Below, one piece after another: positions 50,802 to 61,189 of a stretch of DNA of 64,000 nt. This DNA comes from Cellulophaga baltica (GTDB lineage: Bacteria; Bacteroidota; Bacteroidia; Flavobacteriales; Flavobacteriaceae), in NCBI RefSeq assembly GCF_900102165.1, contig NZ_FNBD01000002.1:186001-250000 (forward strand), read 5' to 3'. The notes under the pieces are model-generated. The model did not search any database, had not been told where the DNA came from, and worked only from the letters and a program-made list of their open reading frames with translations. Each line of letters opens with the position of its first letter. The first letter of the stretch is position 1. Made by a program: the position numbers and the translations under genes.

Positions 50802-52763
50802 CTATGCATCAATGTTCGCATATACAGCATTTTTCTCTATAAATTCTCTTCTTGGTGGAACCTCATCGCCCATCAACATAGAGAAAACACGATCTGTTTC
50901 TGTCGCATTATCAATAGTTACTTGTCTTAATGTTCTAAACTCCGGATTCATGGTTGTATCCCACAGTTGTTCTGCGTTCATTTCTCCAAGACCTTTGTAA
51001 CGTTGTATACCAACACTACCATTAAAGCTTTCTGCTATCTCATCACGCTCTTTATCATTCCAAGCGTAACGTTTTTTAGTTCCTTTTTTAACTAAGTATA
51101 ATGGAGGTGTAGCAATGTAAACATGACCACCTTCTATCAACTCTCGCATATATCTAAAGAAGAATGTTAAAATAAGAGTTTCAATATGGCTACCATCGAC
51201 ATCCGCATCACACATAATCACTACCTTATGGTAACGAAGCTTGTCTAAGTTAAGCGCCTTACTATCTTCTTCAGTACCTATAGTAACCCCTAAGGCAGTA
51301 TAGATGTTTTTAATTTCTTCATTTTCAAAAACCTTGTGCGTCATTGCTTTTTCCACATTAAGAATCTTACCTCTTAACGGCAGAATAGCCTGAAACATAC
51401 GGTCACGACCTTGTTTAGCCGTACCACCCGCCGAATCTCCCTCTACTAGGAATACTTCGCAATTTACAGGGTCTTGATCAGAACAATCTGATAGTTTACC
51501 AGGTAAACCACCAATACTCATTACTGTTTTACGCTGTACCATTTCACGCGCTTTGGTAGCGGCATGACGTGCAGTAGCAGCAAGAACAACTTTCTGTACA
51601 ATCACTTTAGCATCATCAGGATTTTCTTCTAAGTAATCTGATAACATTTCTGAAACCGCCTGACTAACCGCAGCAGAAACCTCACGGTTTCCTAATTTAG
51701 TTTTCGTCTGACCCTCAAATTGTGGCTCACCAACTTTTACAGATATAATTGCTGTTAATCCCTCTCTAAAATCATCTCCTTGAATCTCGAACTTCAATTT
51801 ATCTAACATTCCAGAAGCATCCGCATACTTTTTTAAAGTACTTGTTAATCCTCTTCTAAAACCAGATAAGTGTGTTCCACCCTCATGAGTGTTAATATTA
51901 TTCACATAAGAATGCAGATTCTCTGTATACGATGTATTGTAGACCATCGCTACCTCAACAGGAATACCATTTTTCTCACCTTCCATAGAAATCACGCCAT
52001 TAATTAATGGCTCACGATTTCCGTCTAGGAATTTTATAAATTCTTTTAGCCCTTCTTCTGAAAAGAAACGCTCTTCTAGGAAACCACTAGGACTGTCTTT
52101 ATCTTTCTGACGCTTATCTGTCATTGTAATAGCAACACCCTTGTTCAAGTAAGAAAGCTCACGCATTCTATTGGAAAGCGTTTCATAGCTAAACTCTGTA
52201 GTCTGCGTAAAGATAGTTTCATCTGGATAGAAGGTAACTTCTGTACCTCTAATCTCTGTTTCTCCAATACTTTTTACCGGGTAAAGTGCTTTTCCTTTTT
52301 CGTATTCTTGTTCGTAAATAGTACCATTACGGAATACGGTAGCCTTTAAATGTGTAGATAATGCATTCACACACGATACACCTACCCCGTGTAAACCACC
52401 AGATACTTTATAAGAATCTTTATCAAACTTACCACCAGCACCAATCTTGGTCATTACAACTTGTAATGCCGATACGCCTTCTTTCTTGTGAATATCTACC
52501 GGAATACCACGACCGTTATCTCTAACCGTAATAGAGTTATCTTCATTAATTGCAACACTTATCGTATCACAATGTCCACCCATTGCTTCATCAATAGAGT
52601 TATCTACAACCTCGTATACCAAGTGATGTAAACCTCTAACTCCTACATCTCCAATATACATGGAAGGACGCATACGTACATGTTCCATACCCTCTAGGGC
52701 CTGAATACTATCCGCTGAGTAATTATTCTTTTTTTGCTCGTCTTTATTTGCTTCTTCGCTCAT
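50802..52763 (-). CDS. gyrB: DNA gyrase subunit B
   Basis: The 653-residue protein is the ATPase and TOPRIM subunit that wraps and supercoils DNA together with GyrA. The GHKL ATPase motifs are EVVDNSIDEAMGGHCD, VRDNGRGIPVDIHKKEG and KVSGGLHGVGVSCVNA. The TOPRIM acidic cluster is EGDSAGGTAKQGRDR and MCDADVDGSHIETL. The end, GDEVPPRREFIEKNA, is typical. It lacks the roughly 150-residue insertion of enterobacterial GyrB, which is normal for this phylum. A -7 box lies 36 bases upstream. Confidence 0.98.
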   Translation of the reverse strand: MSEEANKDEQKKNNYSADSIQALEGMEHVRMRPSMYIGDVGVRGLHHLVYEVVDNSIDEAMGGHCDTISVAINEDNSITVRDNGRGIPVDIHKKEGVSALQVVMTKIGAGGKFDKDSYKVSGGLHGVGVSCVNALSTHLKATVFRNGTIYEQEYEKGKALYPVKSIGETEIRGTEVTFYPDETIFTQTTEFSYETLSNRMRELSYLNKGVAITMTDKRQKDKDSPSGFLEERFFSEEGLKEFIKFLDGNREPLINGVISMEGEKNGIPVEVAMVYNTSYTENLHSYVNNINTHEGGTHLSGFRRGLTSTLKKYADASGMLDKLKFEIQGDDFREGLTAIISVKVGEPQFEGQTKTKLGNREVSAAVSQAVSEMLSDYLEENPDDAKVIVQKVVLAATARHAATKAREMVQRKTVMSIGGLPGKLSDCSDQDPVNCEVFLVEGDSAGGTAKQGRDRMFQAILPLRGKILNVEKAMTHKVFENEEIKNIYTALGVTIGTEEDSKALNLDKLRYHKVVIMCDADVDGSHIETLILTFFFRYMRELIEGGHVYIATPPLYLVKKGTKKRYAWNDKERDEIAESFNGSVGIQRYKGLGEMNAEQLWDTTMNPEFRTLRQVTIDNATETDRVFSMLMGDEVPPRREFIEKNAVYANIDA

Positions 52764-52798
52764 AAATTAATGGTTTCAATATAAATTTAGCAATCTTA

Positions 52799-52806
52799 CA
52801 AATATA
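52799..52806 (-). promoter_or_regulatory. Possible -7 box for gyrB
   Basis: On the minus strand TATATTTG fits TAnnTTTG. No TTG sits at the right spacing upstream, so the call rests on one box only. Confidence 0.35.
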
Positions 52807-52921
52807 AGCAATACGCAATGGAAATAGGGTTTTATAACAAAATGACAACAGTAAGTTATCAACAATAATTGTGGAAAATGCGCTAGGCGACTCCTTTTGA
52901 AAAAATCAGTAGTTTTCAATA

Positions 52922-52953
52922 CTAAAGAAGCACCCTAATAGGGTGCTTCTTTT
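52922..52953 (-). terminator. Terminator of asnB
   Basis: AAAGAAGCACCC and GGGTGCTTCTTT are exact inverses around a five-base loop, with T-rich ends, 52 bases after the asnB stop. Confidence 0.85.
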
Positions 52954-53004
52954 CGACTAATTATAATTAAAACTGAAAACAGTGGTAATTCTTATTTACA
53001 ATAT

Positions 53005-54678
53005 TTAAGCTTTTACGTAAGCATCTGAATGCACGTTGGCTACTGCTCTACCAGATGGATCGTTCATATTCTTGAACGCTTCATCCCATTCTAATGCAAT
53101 TTTAGTACTACACGCTACAGAAGCCTCTTGTGGCACACAAAGCGCCGCAGCATCTGAAGGGAAATGTGATTCAAAAATTGCACGGTAATAAAATTCTTCC
53201 TTTGATGTTGGTGTCTGTAACGGGAATCTGAATTTAGCATTTGCCAATTGTTCATCAGAAACTTCCTCGGCTACTACTTCTTTCAAAGTATCAATCCAGC
53301 TATACCCTACGCCATCAGAGAACTGTTCTTTTTGTCTCCAAGCTACACTTTCTGGAATCATATCTTCAAAAGCTTTACGAACAACCCACTTCTCCATGCG
53401 CTCTCCGTTAATCATTTTATCTTGAGGGTTAATACGCATCGCAACATCCATAAATTCTTTATCTAAGAAAGGAACACGACCTTCTATACCCCAAGCAGCT
53501 AATGATTTGTTCGCACGCAAACAATCATACATATGAAGCTTGCTTAGTTTACGAACAGTTTCTTCGTGAAACTCTTTAGCATTTGGTGCTTTATGAAAAT
53601 ATAAATACCCTCCGAACAATTCATCTGCCCCTTCTCCGGATAATACCATTTTGACCCCCATAGATTTAATAACCCTAGACATTAAGTACATAGGAGTAGA
53701 AGCTCTAATAGTAGTTACATCATATGTTTCTAAGTTATACACCACGTCTTTAATAGCATCCAAGCCTTCTTGAATCGTGAATTTTATTTCATGATGTATG
53801 GTTTTAATATGATCCGCAACTTTTTGTGCCGCCGCTAAATCTGGAGAACCTTCTAGTCCTACAGAAAAAGAGTGCAATTGTGGGTACCAAGCATCCGCAA
53901 CGTCATCAGACTCTATTCTTTTTTGAGCATATTTCTTAGCAATTGCAGAAGTTACCGAAGAATCTAAACCTCCTGAAAGTAACACCCCGTAAGGTACATC
54001 AGACATTAATTGTCTATGCACCGCTGCTTCTAAAGCTTCTTTAATTTCCTTTATGCTAGTCTCGTTATCCTTAACCGCATCATATTCCATCCAATCACGC
54101 GTATACCATTGCTTTAACTCTCCATCAGAACTATGCATATAGTTCCCTGGAGGAAAAAGTTCTATTTTAGTACAAATACCTTCTAAGGCTTTTAGCTCAG
54201 AGGCTACGTAAAAAGTACCATTTTTATCCCAGCCCATATATAAAGGAATGATCCCCATATGATCTCTAGCGATAAAATATTCATCTTTTTCAGCATCGTA
54301 TATGGCAAAACCAAAAATTCCGTTCATTTCATCAAGAAAGCTCACACCTTTTTCTTGGTATAAGGCCAATATTACTTCACAATCAGATTCTGTTTGGAAA
54401 TCATACTTCCCTACAAACTGCTTTCTTAACTCTCTATGATTATATATCTCGCCATTAGCAGCAAGTACCAACTTATTATCTTTACTGAATAAAGGTTGCT
54501 TTCCAGAAGCTGGGTCTACAATAGACAAACGCTCGTGCGCTAATATTGCTTTATCATTAGCAAATATTCCACTCCAGTCCGGTCCTCTATGTCTAATCTT
54601 TTTAGACATCTCTAGTAACTGTGGCCTTAAGTCCTCAGTACTCTCTTTTACATCAAATGCACATACTATTCCACACAT
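53005..54678 (-). CDS. asnB: Asparagine synthase (glutamine-hydrolysing)
   Basis: The 557-residue enzyme makes asparagine from aspartate, glutamine and ATP. The mature N-terminal nucleophile is Cys2 in MCGIVCAFDV, the glutaminase site continues with LAHERLSIVDPASG and NGEIYNH. The synthase domain has the PP-loop LLSGGLDSSV and LSGEGADELFGGY. Length and the ending match AsnB of other bacteria. It stands alone with a terminator. Confidence 0.97.
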   Translation of the reverse strand: MCGIVCAFDVKESTEDLRPQLLEMSKKIRHRGPDWSGIFANDKAILAHERLSIVDPASGKQPLFSKDNKLVLAANGEIYNHRELRKQFVGKYDFQTESDCEVILALYQEKGVSFLDEMNGIFGFAIYDAEKDEYFIARDHMGIIPLYMGWDKNGTFYVASELKALEGICTKIELFPPGNYMHSSDGELKQWYTRDWMEYDAVKDNETSIKEIKEALEAAVHRQLMSDVPYGVLLSGGLDSSVTSAIAKKYAQKRIESDDVADAWYPQLHSFSVGLEGSPDLAAAQKVADHIKTIHHEIKFTIQEGLDAIKDVVYNLETYDVTTIRASTPMYLMSRVIKSMGVKMVLSGEGADELFGGYLYFHKAPNAKEFHEETVRKLSKLHMYDCLRANKSLAAWGIEGRVPFLDKEFMDVAMRINPQDKMINGERMEKWVVRKAFEDMIPESVAWRQKEQFSDGVGYSWIDTLKEVVAEEVSDEQLANAKFRFPLQTPTSKEEFYYRAIFESHFPSDAAALCVPQEASVACSTKIALEWDEAFKNMNDPSGRAVANVHSDAYVKA

Positions 54679-54923
54679 ATTATTCTATATTATAAGCAAT
54701 TTTAAAGCAAAGATGCATGAATTGGTTTAATAAAAAAACCATAAATTAAAAAAAGGTAACAATATGAAACTTTAAGTTATAAAATAATACTAAAATGAAA
54801 CTATAACAGAATTTTCAACTCTAATTTCTCTTTTTTTGTAAGTTTAGAAAAATTGCCCGACTTTAGTACCCCATTACTAAGAGATATACTCTAGTATATG
54901 TTTCAAATTAAAACCTTATGATT

Positions 54924-55469
54924 ATGAAAAAAATTCTTACCCTTACAGCCGTAGTAGTATGTTTAGTATTTAGCACTACAGCAAGTGCTCAAAAATTTAG
55001 CGGATTAGACAAGAGTCCGATGGATGTAGCTGCGTACCCTACAAGTTACAAAGTATCTGAGAAGGTAGCTAAAGTTAGCTATAGCAGACCACAATTAAAA
55101 GGGCGTTCTATTGCAGAATTAGCTCCTGCTGGTGCCGTATGGAGAACTGGTGCGAATGAAGCTGTGGAAGTAACTTTTTATACAGATGTAACTTTTGGTG
55201 GATCTGCAGTAAAAGCCGGAACGTATTCTTTATTTACCATCCCTGGTGCTAATGAATGGACTGTTATTTTAAACAGTAAATTAAACCAATGGGGTGCTTA
55301 TTCTTATGATGAAAGCGCAGATGTTGTTCGTGTAAAAGGAGCAGTTAGCAAGGGTACCGAATCTTTAGATGCTTTTTCTATGGCATTTAAAGAAGGTGAT
55401 AAAAGTGCTGATTTAGTTATTGGATGGGGAACTGTTAGAGTTGCCGTACCAGTTGCAGCTACTATGTAA
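54924..55469 (+). CDS. DUF2911 periplasmic protein
   Basis: The protein has a signal peptide cut near TASAQ. The Met at 54924 gives the usual beginning with Lys residues; an ATG two codons earlier adds Met-Ile and is also possible. DUF2911 features are SPMDVAAYP, VAKVSYSRPQLKGRSI, WRTGANEAVEVTF, AGTYSLFTIPGANEWTVILN and QWGAYSYDESADVVRVKG. The family is common in Bacteroidota, but its function is unknown. It has a good terminator. Confidence 0.93.
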   Translation: MKKILTLTAVVVCLVFSTTASAQKFSGLDKSPMDVAAYPTSYKVSEKVAKVSYSRPQLKGRSIAELAPAGAVWRTGANEAVEVTFYTDVTFGGSAVKAGTYSLFTIPGANEWTVILNSKLNQWGAYSYDESADVVRVKGAVSKGTESLDAFSMAFKEGDKSADLVIGWGTVRVAVPVAATM

Positions 55470-55496
55470 TTTTCAAATTACGATTGACACTATAGC

Positions 55497-55529
55497 GCCT
55501 GAAGTTTTTACTTCAGGCTTATTTTTTTT
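55497..55529 (+). terminator. Terminator of the DUF2911 gene
   Basis: GCCTGAAGT and ACTTCAGGC form a nine-pair stem with a four-base T loop, followed by TTATTTTTTTT. Confidence 0.92.
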
Positions 55530-55586
55530 CCTAATTTTTCGCAGTATCTTCCATATATCATAACAAATACAAACTATCTTTGATGT

Positions 55587-57839
55587 ATGGTTAAGGAATT
55601 TCTAAAAGACATTCTATTATTTCTTAAAAGTTCCAATTTTTACAAAGGAGTGCTGCAGACGGTGGCCGTAATAACACCTCTAATCATTTTCAACTTTTTT
55701 GGCCATATTTCTTATGCCATTCCTATAGCTATAGGCGTATTTCTCAATATTCCTGGTAATATTCCCGGTACTTTAAGACGAAAAATCTATAGTACACTTA
55801 TTAGTATTGTGCTCACTATGGCTGTAACATTAATTGTATCATACGCCAAGCAGAATTTTGCAGTTTTACTCCTTACCATAGCCATCTTATCTTTTTTTAT
55901 TTCCTTAATCTCGGCGTATGGTTTTCGCGGGTCTTTGATTGCCTTTTGCGGCTTACTAGCCATTGTCTTGAGTCTCGTGAGTAGAAATACCACTATTGGT
56001 ATCTGGACCTATGTGGGTCTTATTGGTATCGGCGGACTCTGGTTTCTCTTAGTATTATGCCTATCTCATTGGATAGCACCTAAAAAAGATGAAGATCAAT
56101 TACTTTCAGAAACTTTACACATTACCGGCAGCTATCTAAAAGTTAGGGGTAAATTATTAATAGAAAAAGAAAAAAGAGATCAGCTATTAATAAAAACTTT
56201 AAAACTACAAACAGAGCTTAATGAGAAGCACGAAATTTTAAGAGAACTTCTTTTAAGCGAAAGAAAACAAATAGGAAGATCTCATTTTGATGAAAAAAGA
56301 GTTTTAATTTTTATTTCATTGATTGATATTTTAGAACTAGCCTTAGCCAATACCTTAGATTATTCTAAAATAGATGTCATTTTTAAAGACCGTTCTGTTC
56401 TGAAAGAATTTAAAACGCTGAATACCACCATGGGCAATCACCTGCAGGTATTGTCAAAAATATTAATGAATAAGAAAAAAGTTCAAAATAAGAACGAACT
56501 TTTAGACGGACTTGCCGTAATTGAAAAAACCATTCAAAACTACATTGCGTCAGTAGAACTCCCTGCTGGCCGAGAAGGAATCATAACCCTTAGAAACCTT
56601 CAAGATTACCAACAACAGCAAGTAACAAAAATACGTGCCATAAGAAGGGTAATGAACAATGTTACCAAAGATAAAATATCATTTAAAGATAAAGAAGCTA
56701 CTCAATTTATAACCACACAGGAATATAGTCTTCAAATTATTGCGCAACATTTCACTTTTAAGTCGCCCATATTCCGCCATGCACTTAGGCTAACTATCGC
56801 CATTGTTTTTGGTTTTACTTTTGGTACGCTCATCGGAATAAAAAATCCGTATTGGATAGTGCTTACTTTAATTGTTTTAATGAGGCCAAGCTATGGCTTG
56901 ACCAAAGAAAGAGCCATCAATAGAATTATAGGAACTATCATAGGCGCTCTATTTGCGCTAGCCATTATCTTTATAACTAGTAATACTATGGTATATATGG
57001 TTCTAGCTGCCGTATCATTAGTTATTGCGTTTTCCTTAATACAGCAAAGTTATCGCTCTGCCGCTGCATTTATTACTATAAATGTGATATTTGTATATGC
57101 ACTGTTGGAACCTAATAGCCTAGTGGTGGTTAAATTTCGCGTGCTTGATACTTTTATTGGAGCCTTACTTGCTGTGATTGCTAATTACACCCTATGGCCT
57201 TCGTGGGAGTTTATGAATTTGAGTCCCGTGATTATAAATTCCATTCAGAAAAATAAAGCGTATTTGGCCGCTGTCAGCAAAATTTACCACACGAAAGAAA
57301 TTAAAAACTTAGATTACAAAGTAGCTCGTAAGGAAGCATTCTTAGCTATTAGCAATTTAAATGCTGCTTTTCAACGCATGACTCAAGACCCCAAATCTAA
57401 ACAAAAAGAGATGCAACTTATTTATGAATTTGTCTCATTAAACAATACCTTCTTATCGGCATTAGCCTCTATGGGTAGTTTTATTCAAAATCATACCACT
57501 ACGGCGTCTAGTGAAAATTTTGACGCTTTTATTTCCCATATAGAAAACCAATTGGAAAATGCAGAAACCCTCTTATCTGAAAATAAAACAGCTGTAATTA
57601 AGGAGCATAAAAAAATTGAAACCGCAGAAGAGGCCTTAAAAAGTTCATTTACGACACTATCCAACCAAAGAGACCAACAAATAAAAGAAGGTCAGCACAA
57701 GATAGATTTAGAAATGCGCTTACAATTACAAGAAGCGCATTTGGTCACCAACCAACTCACCTGGCTTAAGGGTTTATCTGAAGATGTCTACAGGAACAGC
57801 ACAAAGTATGCCCAATTGTTTAACAACAAAAACACCTAG
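55587..57839 (+). CDS. FUSC family inner-membrane protein (YccS/YhfK-like)
   Basis: The 750-residue protein has a first set of about six transmembrane helices (about 20-165), a long helical cytoplasmic stretch (about 170-390), a second set of helices (about 395-535) and a coiled-coil tail (about 540-745). The second set opens FRHALRLTIAIVFGFTFGTLIG then NPYWIVLTLIVLMRPSYG, the core of the FUSC domain, with ERAINRIIGTIIGALFALA following. Relatives are linked to aromatic-acid or toxin efflux, but the substrate is unknown here. Its TAG stop shares four bases (CTAG) with the convergent amidohydrolase. Confidence 0.9.
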   Translation: MVKEFLKDILLFLKSSNFYKGVLQTVAVITPLIIFNFFGHISYAIPIAIGVFLNIPGNIPGTLRRKIYSTLISIVLTMAVTLIVSYAKQNFAVLLLTIAILSFFISLISAYGFRGSLIAFCGLLAIVLSLVSRNTTIGIWTYVGLIGIGGLWFLLVLCLSHWIAPKKDEDQLLSETLHITGSYLKVRGKLLIEKEKRDQLLIKTLKLQTELNEKHEILRELLLSERKQIGRSHFDEKRVLIFISLIDILELALANTLDYSKIDVIFKDRSVLKEFKTLNTTMGNHLQVLSKILMNKKKVQNKNELLDGLAVIEKTIQNYIASVELPAGREGIITLRNLQDYQQQQVTKIRAIRRVMNNVTKDKISFKDKEATQFITTQEYSLQIIAQHFTFKSPIFRHALRLTIAIVFGFTFGTLIGIKNPYWIVLTLIVLMRPSYGLTKERAINRIIGTIIGALFALAIIFITSNTMVYMVLAAVSLVIAFSLIQQSYRSAAAFITINVIFVYALLEPNSLVVVKFRVLDTFIGALLAVIANYTLWPSWEFMNLSPVIINSIQKNKAYLAAVSKIYHTKEIKNLDYKVARKEAFLAISNLNAAFQRMTQDPKSKQKEMQLIYEFVSLNNTFLSALASMGSFIQNHTTTASSENFDAFISHIENQLENAETLLSENKTAVIKEHKKIETAEEALKSSFTTLSNQRDQQIKEGQHKIDLEMRLQLQEAHLVTNQLTWLKGLSEDVYRNSTKYAQLFNNKNT

Positions 57840-59458
57840 TTCATTTTCTCTCCTGAAATAAAAACTTGTTCTGGCTTAATGTTCGGCGTCTCCTCTTCAG
57901 GAACCGTCATAATATCTTTATCTAGGATAACAAAATCTGCCATTTTCCCCACTTCAATGCTTCCTTTCTCGTCTTCTTCAAAATTACTGTAAGCAGCCCA
58001 GATGGTCATTCCTTTTAATGCCTCTTCTCTTGTCAGAGCATTATTCATTTGAAAACCTTCTTCAGGATACCCTTTCAAATCTTTACGAGCCACCGCGGCA
58101 TAGAAGGTATAAAACGGACTAACTTGCTCCACAGGAAAGTCGGTACCTAGCGCTACCATACCTGCTTTATCTAAAAGCGTTTTGAAGGCATAAGCCCCAG
58201 GCATGCGGTCTGCCCCTATTCTATCTTCTGCCCAATACATATCACTTGTTGCGTGCGTGGGCTGTACCGAAGGGATAATTCCATCTTCAAAATAATCAAA
58301 GTCTGGTGTACTTAATATCTGCGCATGTTCTACTTTCCAACGCCGGTCTTCCTTACCTTTCAGGGCGTTTTTGTAAGCTCTTAACACCACAATATTGGCA
58401 GAATCACCAATAGCATGCGTATTCATTTGAAATTCAGTAGCAGCTATTCTATGCGCCAAGCTTTCTATCTCATCTACTGGAGTAACCATTGCTCCAAAAT
58501 GATGCTCTTTATCTGAATAAGGTGTTTTCATTACCGCACCTCTAGACCCTAAAGCGCCATCGCCATATACTTTTACAGATCTAACATTTAATCGGTCTGT
58601 TTTTAAAATCCCTTTAGTTAAATAATAATCTAAATTCTCCGGATAGTTGGCAATCATCACATATAAACGAATTTTTAAATCGCCTGATTGCTGAAGGCTA
58701 TCAATTAACTCAATAACTTCTCTAGGCAAGCCGGCATCATTCACAGTGGTAAGTCCGTTTTCAAAAGCAATACGTTCTGCATCTTTCAATGCAGCAATCA
58801 TGGTTTTTTTCGAAGGTTTGGGAATAATTGCATCAATTAAGCCCATTGGACCGTCTACAAGCACTCCTGTTAATGCGCCATTAATTTTAACTATCTCGCC
58901 TCCTACAGCAACTGTTTCATTTGTTATACCCGCCAAATCCAAAGCTTTCTGGTTTACCAAATATGCATGCCCATCAATACGTTCTATAGCAATTGGAGTA
59001 TCAGGATACAATTCATCTACCTCCTTTTTTGTTGGAAACTCTTTTACCTCCCAATCATTCTGATCCCAGCCACGACCATAGATAAACTCCTTTTTATTTT
59101 CTGTTTGAAACGCTTGAACACGTTCTAACACTTCAGAAAAACTCGATGTCCCCACTAAGTCTACAGCTTGTTGGTTTTCTCCTAACCTGTAAAAGTGACA
59201 ATGTGCATCTATCAATCCAGGAACAACAGTTTTTCCTCCCGCGTCTACTATGTTTTTTGCTTCGTAAAATTCCTGCACTTCTTTATTAGTCCCAATGAAA
59301 ATAAATTTCCCCTCTTTTACAGCAAATGCTTCTGTCTTAGAAAAAGAGTCATCAACGGTATAAACGTTTCCATTTAAAACGATTAAATCTACTTGTTCTT
59401 TAGACGGAGTACAACTCACAATTAATAGTGTAAAAAAAGTAATACAAAGGTTTTTCAT
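57836..59458 (-). CDS. Amidohydrolase family lipoprotein (YtcJ-like)
   Basis: A start at 59458 gives 540 residues with a lipobox ending TLLIVSC (Cys16); an upstream in-frame ATG at 59521 adds 21 residues without signal character. Metal ligands of the amidohydrolase barrel are visible: HCH in LIDAHCHFYRLG, then HAYLV, the VEHAQI and TDFPVE segments. VVPGLIDAHCH and FVILDKDIM flank the barrel. This YtcJ group hydrolyses unknown amides or related compounds. Lipid anchoring puts it in the envelope. The gene overlaps the convergent FUSC gene by four bases. Confidence 0.9.
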   Translation of the reverse strand: MKNLCITFFTLLIVSCTPSKEQVDLIVLNGNVYTVDDSFSKTEAFAVKEGKFIFIGTNKEVQEFYEAKNIVDAGGKTVVPGLIDAHCHFYRLGENQQAVDLVGTSSFSEVLERVQAFQTENKKEFIYGRGWDQNDWEVKEFPTKKEVDELYPDTPIAIERIDGHAYLVNQKALDLAGITNETVAVGGEIVKINGALTGVLVDGPMGLIDAIIPKPSKKTMIAALKDAERIAFENGLTTVNDAGLPREVIELIDSLQQSGDLKIRLYVMIANYPENLDYYLTKGILKTDRLNVRSVKVYGDGALGSRGAVMKTPYSDKEHHFGAMVTPVDEIESLAHRIAATEFQMNTHAIGDSANIVVLRAYKNALKGKEDRRWKVEHAQILSTPDFDYFEDGIIPSVQPTHATSDMYWAEDRIGADRMPGAYAFKTLLDKAGMVALGTDFPVEQVSPFYTFYAAVARKDLKGYPEEGFQMNNALTREEALKGMTIWAAYSNFEEDEKGSIEVGKMADFVILDKDIMTVPEEETPNIKPEQVFISGEKMN

Positions 59459-59631
59459 GATAGCGTGCATTAGATTATTTATTCTGACCCTGAAAGTACA
59501 ATTTTCTATAAAAACAAGCACTTTTGTTTAACCAAAAAGAAAGCGAATAGCTCATACTATAAGAATGATTCTACTGTTACTATTAAAAGTTGCTTTCCAT
59601 TTCTTAACTTTAAATGCAATAAACACTACCT

Positions 59632-61116
59632 ATGAACACAAAAAATAACTTTACCTTAATTGGAGCCGGAATCATGAGCGCCACATTAGGCGTACTATTG
59701 AAACAACTTATTCCTGATGCTATTATTAGTATCTATGAAAGGCTAGATGCCGTAGGTGCAGAAAGTTCAGATGCCTGGAATAATGCAGGAACAGGACATT
59801 CTGCTTTTTGTGAATTAAATTACACCCCCGAAAATGATGCTGGGGATATTGATATTTCTAAAGCATTAAAAATAAGTGAACAGTTTGAAATGTCTAAACA
59901 GTTTTGGGCATATCTCGTAAAAAACAATCTGATACAAGCAGATACTCCATTTATCAATGATATTGATCATATGAGTTTTGTTTGGGGTGATGCAAATATA
60001 AAATTCCTAAAAAAAAGGCACGAAGCCTTGACAAAGTATGATATTTTCAAGGCGATGAAATTCAGTACCGATTTTGAAGAAATTAAGCAATGGATACCTT
60101 TGATGATGAAGGGAAGAACTGCCGATGAAAAAATTGCAGCTACCAGAATGCCTATAGGTACGGATGTTAATTTTGGAGCTATTACCCGTAAAATGATTTC
60201 TTATTTAGAAACATGTGATGGCGTTACCATTCATTTAGGCCATCAAGTAGAAGATATTGAACAAAAAAAAGATGGTTCTTGGACTATTGAAGTAACTGAT
60301 TTACATGCAGATCAAGAGAAAACAATTAACACCAACTTTGTATTTATTGGTGCTGGTGGGGGTGCGCTAAAACTTCTAGAGAAATCTGGAATTCCCGAAG
60401 GTGAAGGTTTTGGTGGTTTTCCTGTCAGCGGTCAGTTTCTAAAATGCAATAATCCTGAGGTTGCAAAATTACACGAAGCTAAAGTTTATGGCAAAGCCGA
60501 AGAAGGTTCCCCTCCTATGTCTGTGCCACATTTAGATACGCGAATGCTAAATGGCGAGCGTTCTTTATTATTTGGCCCTTATGCCGGCTTCTCGACAAAA
60601 TTTTTAAAAAACGGATCTTATTTTGATCTCCCACTATCTATAGATGCCCACAATATATTTCCTTTATTATCTGCTGGACTAAAAAACATCTCCTTAACAA
60701 AATACCTTATTGAGCAAGTGGTACAGTCTCCAGAAGAGCGTTTTGAAGCTTTATTAAAATATTATCCTGAAGCTAAAATTGAAGATTGGGAATTAATTAC
60801 TGCGGGGCAACGGGTGCAAATTATCAAAAAAGATAAAAAAGAAGGTGGGGTATTAAAATTTGGATCCGAAATTGTAAGTAGCACAGACAAAACACTAGCC
60901 GCTCTACTAGGGGCTTCCCCTGGAGCATCAACAGCAGTTTCCATTATGTTAAACGTATTGGAAGAATGCTTCCCTATTCAAATGAAAACAGCAGCATGGC
61001 AAAATAAGCTCAAAGAAATATTCCCCAGTTACGGGGAATCTCTTATAGCAAATGGCGATTTATGCCTGCAAATTAGAGCGTATACAACATCCATATTAAA
61101 ACTAGAAGAAAAATAA
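59632..61116 (+). CDS. mqo: Malate:quinone oxidoreductase
   Basis: The 494-residue FAD enzyme oxidises malate to oxaloacetate and passes electrons to menaquinone. The FAD-binding start is FTLIGAGIMSATLGVLL. Family blocks are SSDAWNNAGTGHSAFCELNYTP, FVWGDANIKFLKKRH, KGRTADEKIAATRMPIGTDVNF and FVFIGAGGGALKLLEKSGI. FGPYAGFSTKFLK and LLGASPGASTAVSIML near the end complete it. With Mdh at 45607 the cell has both malate-oxidising steps. Confidence 0.97.
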   Translation: MNTKNNFTLIGAGIMSATLGVLLKQLIPDAIISIYERLDAVGAESSDAWNNAGTGHSAFCELNYTPENDAGDIDISKALKISEQFEMSKQFWAYLVKNNLIQADTPFINDIDHMSFVWGDANIKFLKKRHEALTKYDIFKAMKFSTDFEEIKQWIPLMMKGRTADEKIAATRMPIGTDVNFGAITRKMISYLETCDGVTIHLGHQVEDIEQKKDGSWTIEVTDLHADQEKTINTNFVFIGAGGGALKLLEKSGIPEGEGFGGFPVSGQFLKCNNPEVAKLHEAKVYGKAEEGSPPMSVPHLDTRMLNGERSLLFGPYAGFSTKFLKNGSYFDLPLSIDAHNIFPLLSAGLKNISLTKYLIEQVVQSPEERFEALLKYYPEAKIEDWELITAGQRVQIIKKDKKEGGVLKFGSEIVSSTDKTLAALLGASPGASTAVSIMLNVLEECFPIQMKTAAWQNKLKEIFPSYGESLIANGDLCLQIRAYTTSILKLEEK

Positions 61117-61189
61117 CGCTAGCGCTTACAAAAAAGGTAGCTGCAATTATCTAGCTTTTAACTAGTTTTGCAGCTTCAAAATATAATGT

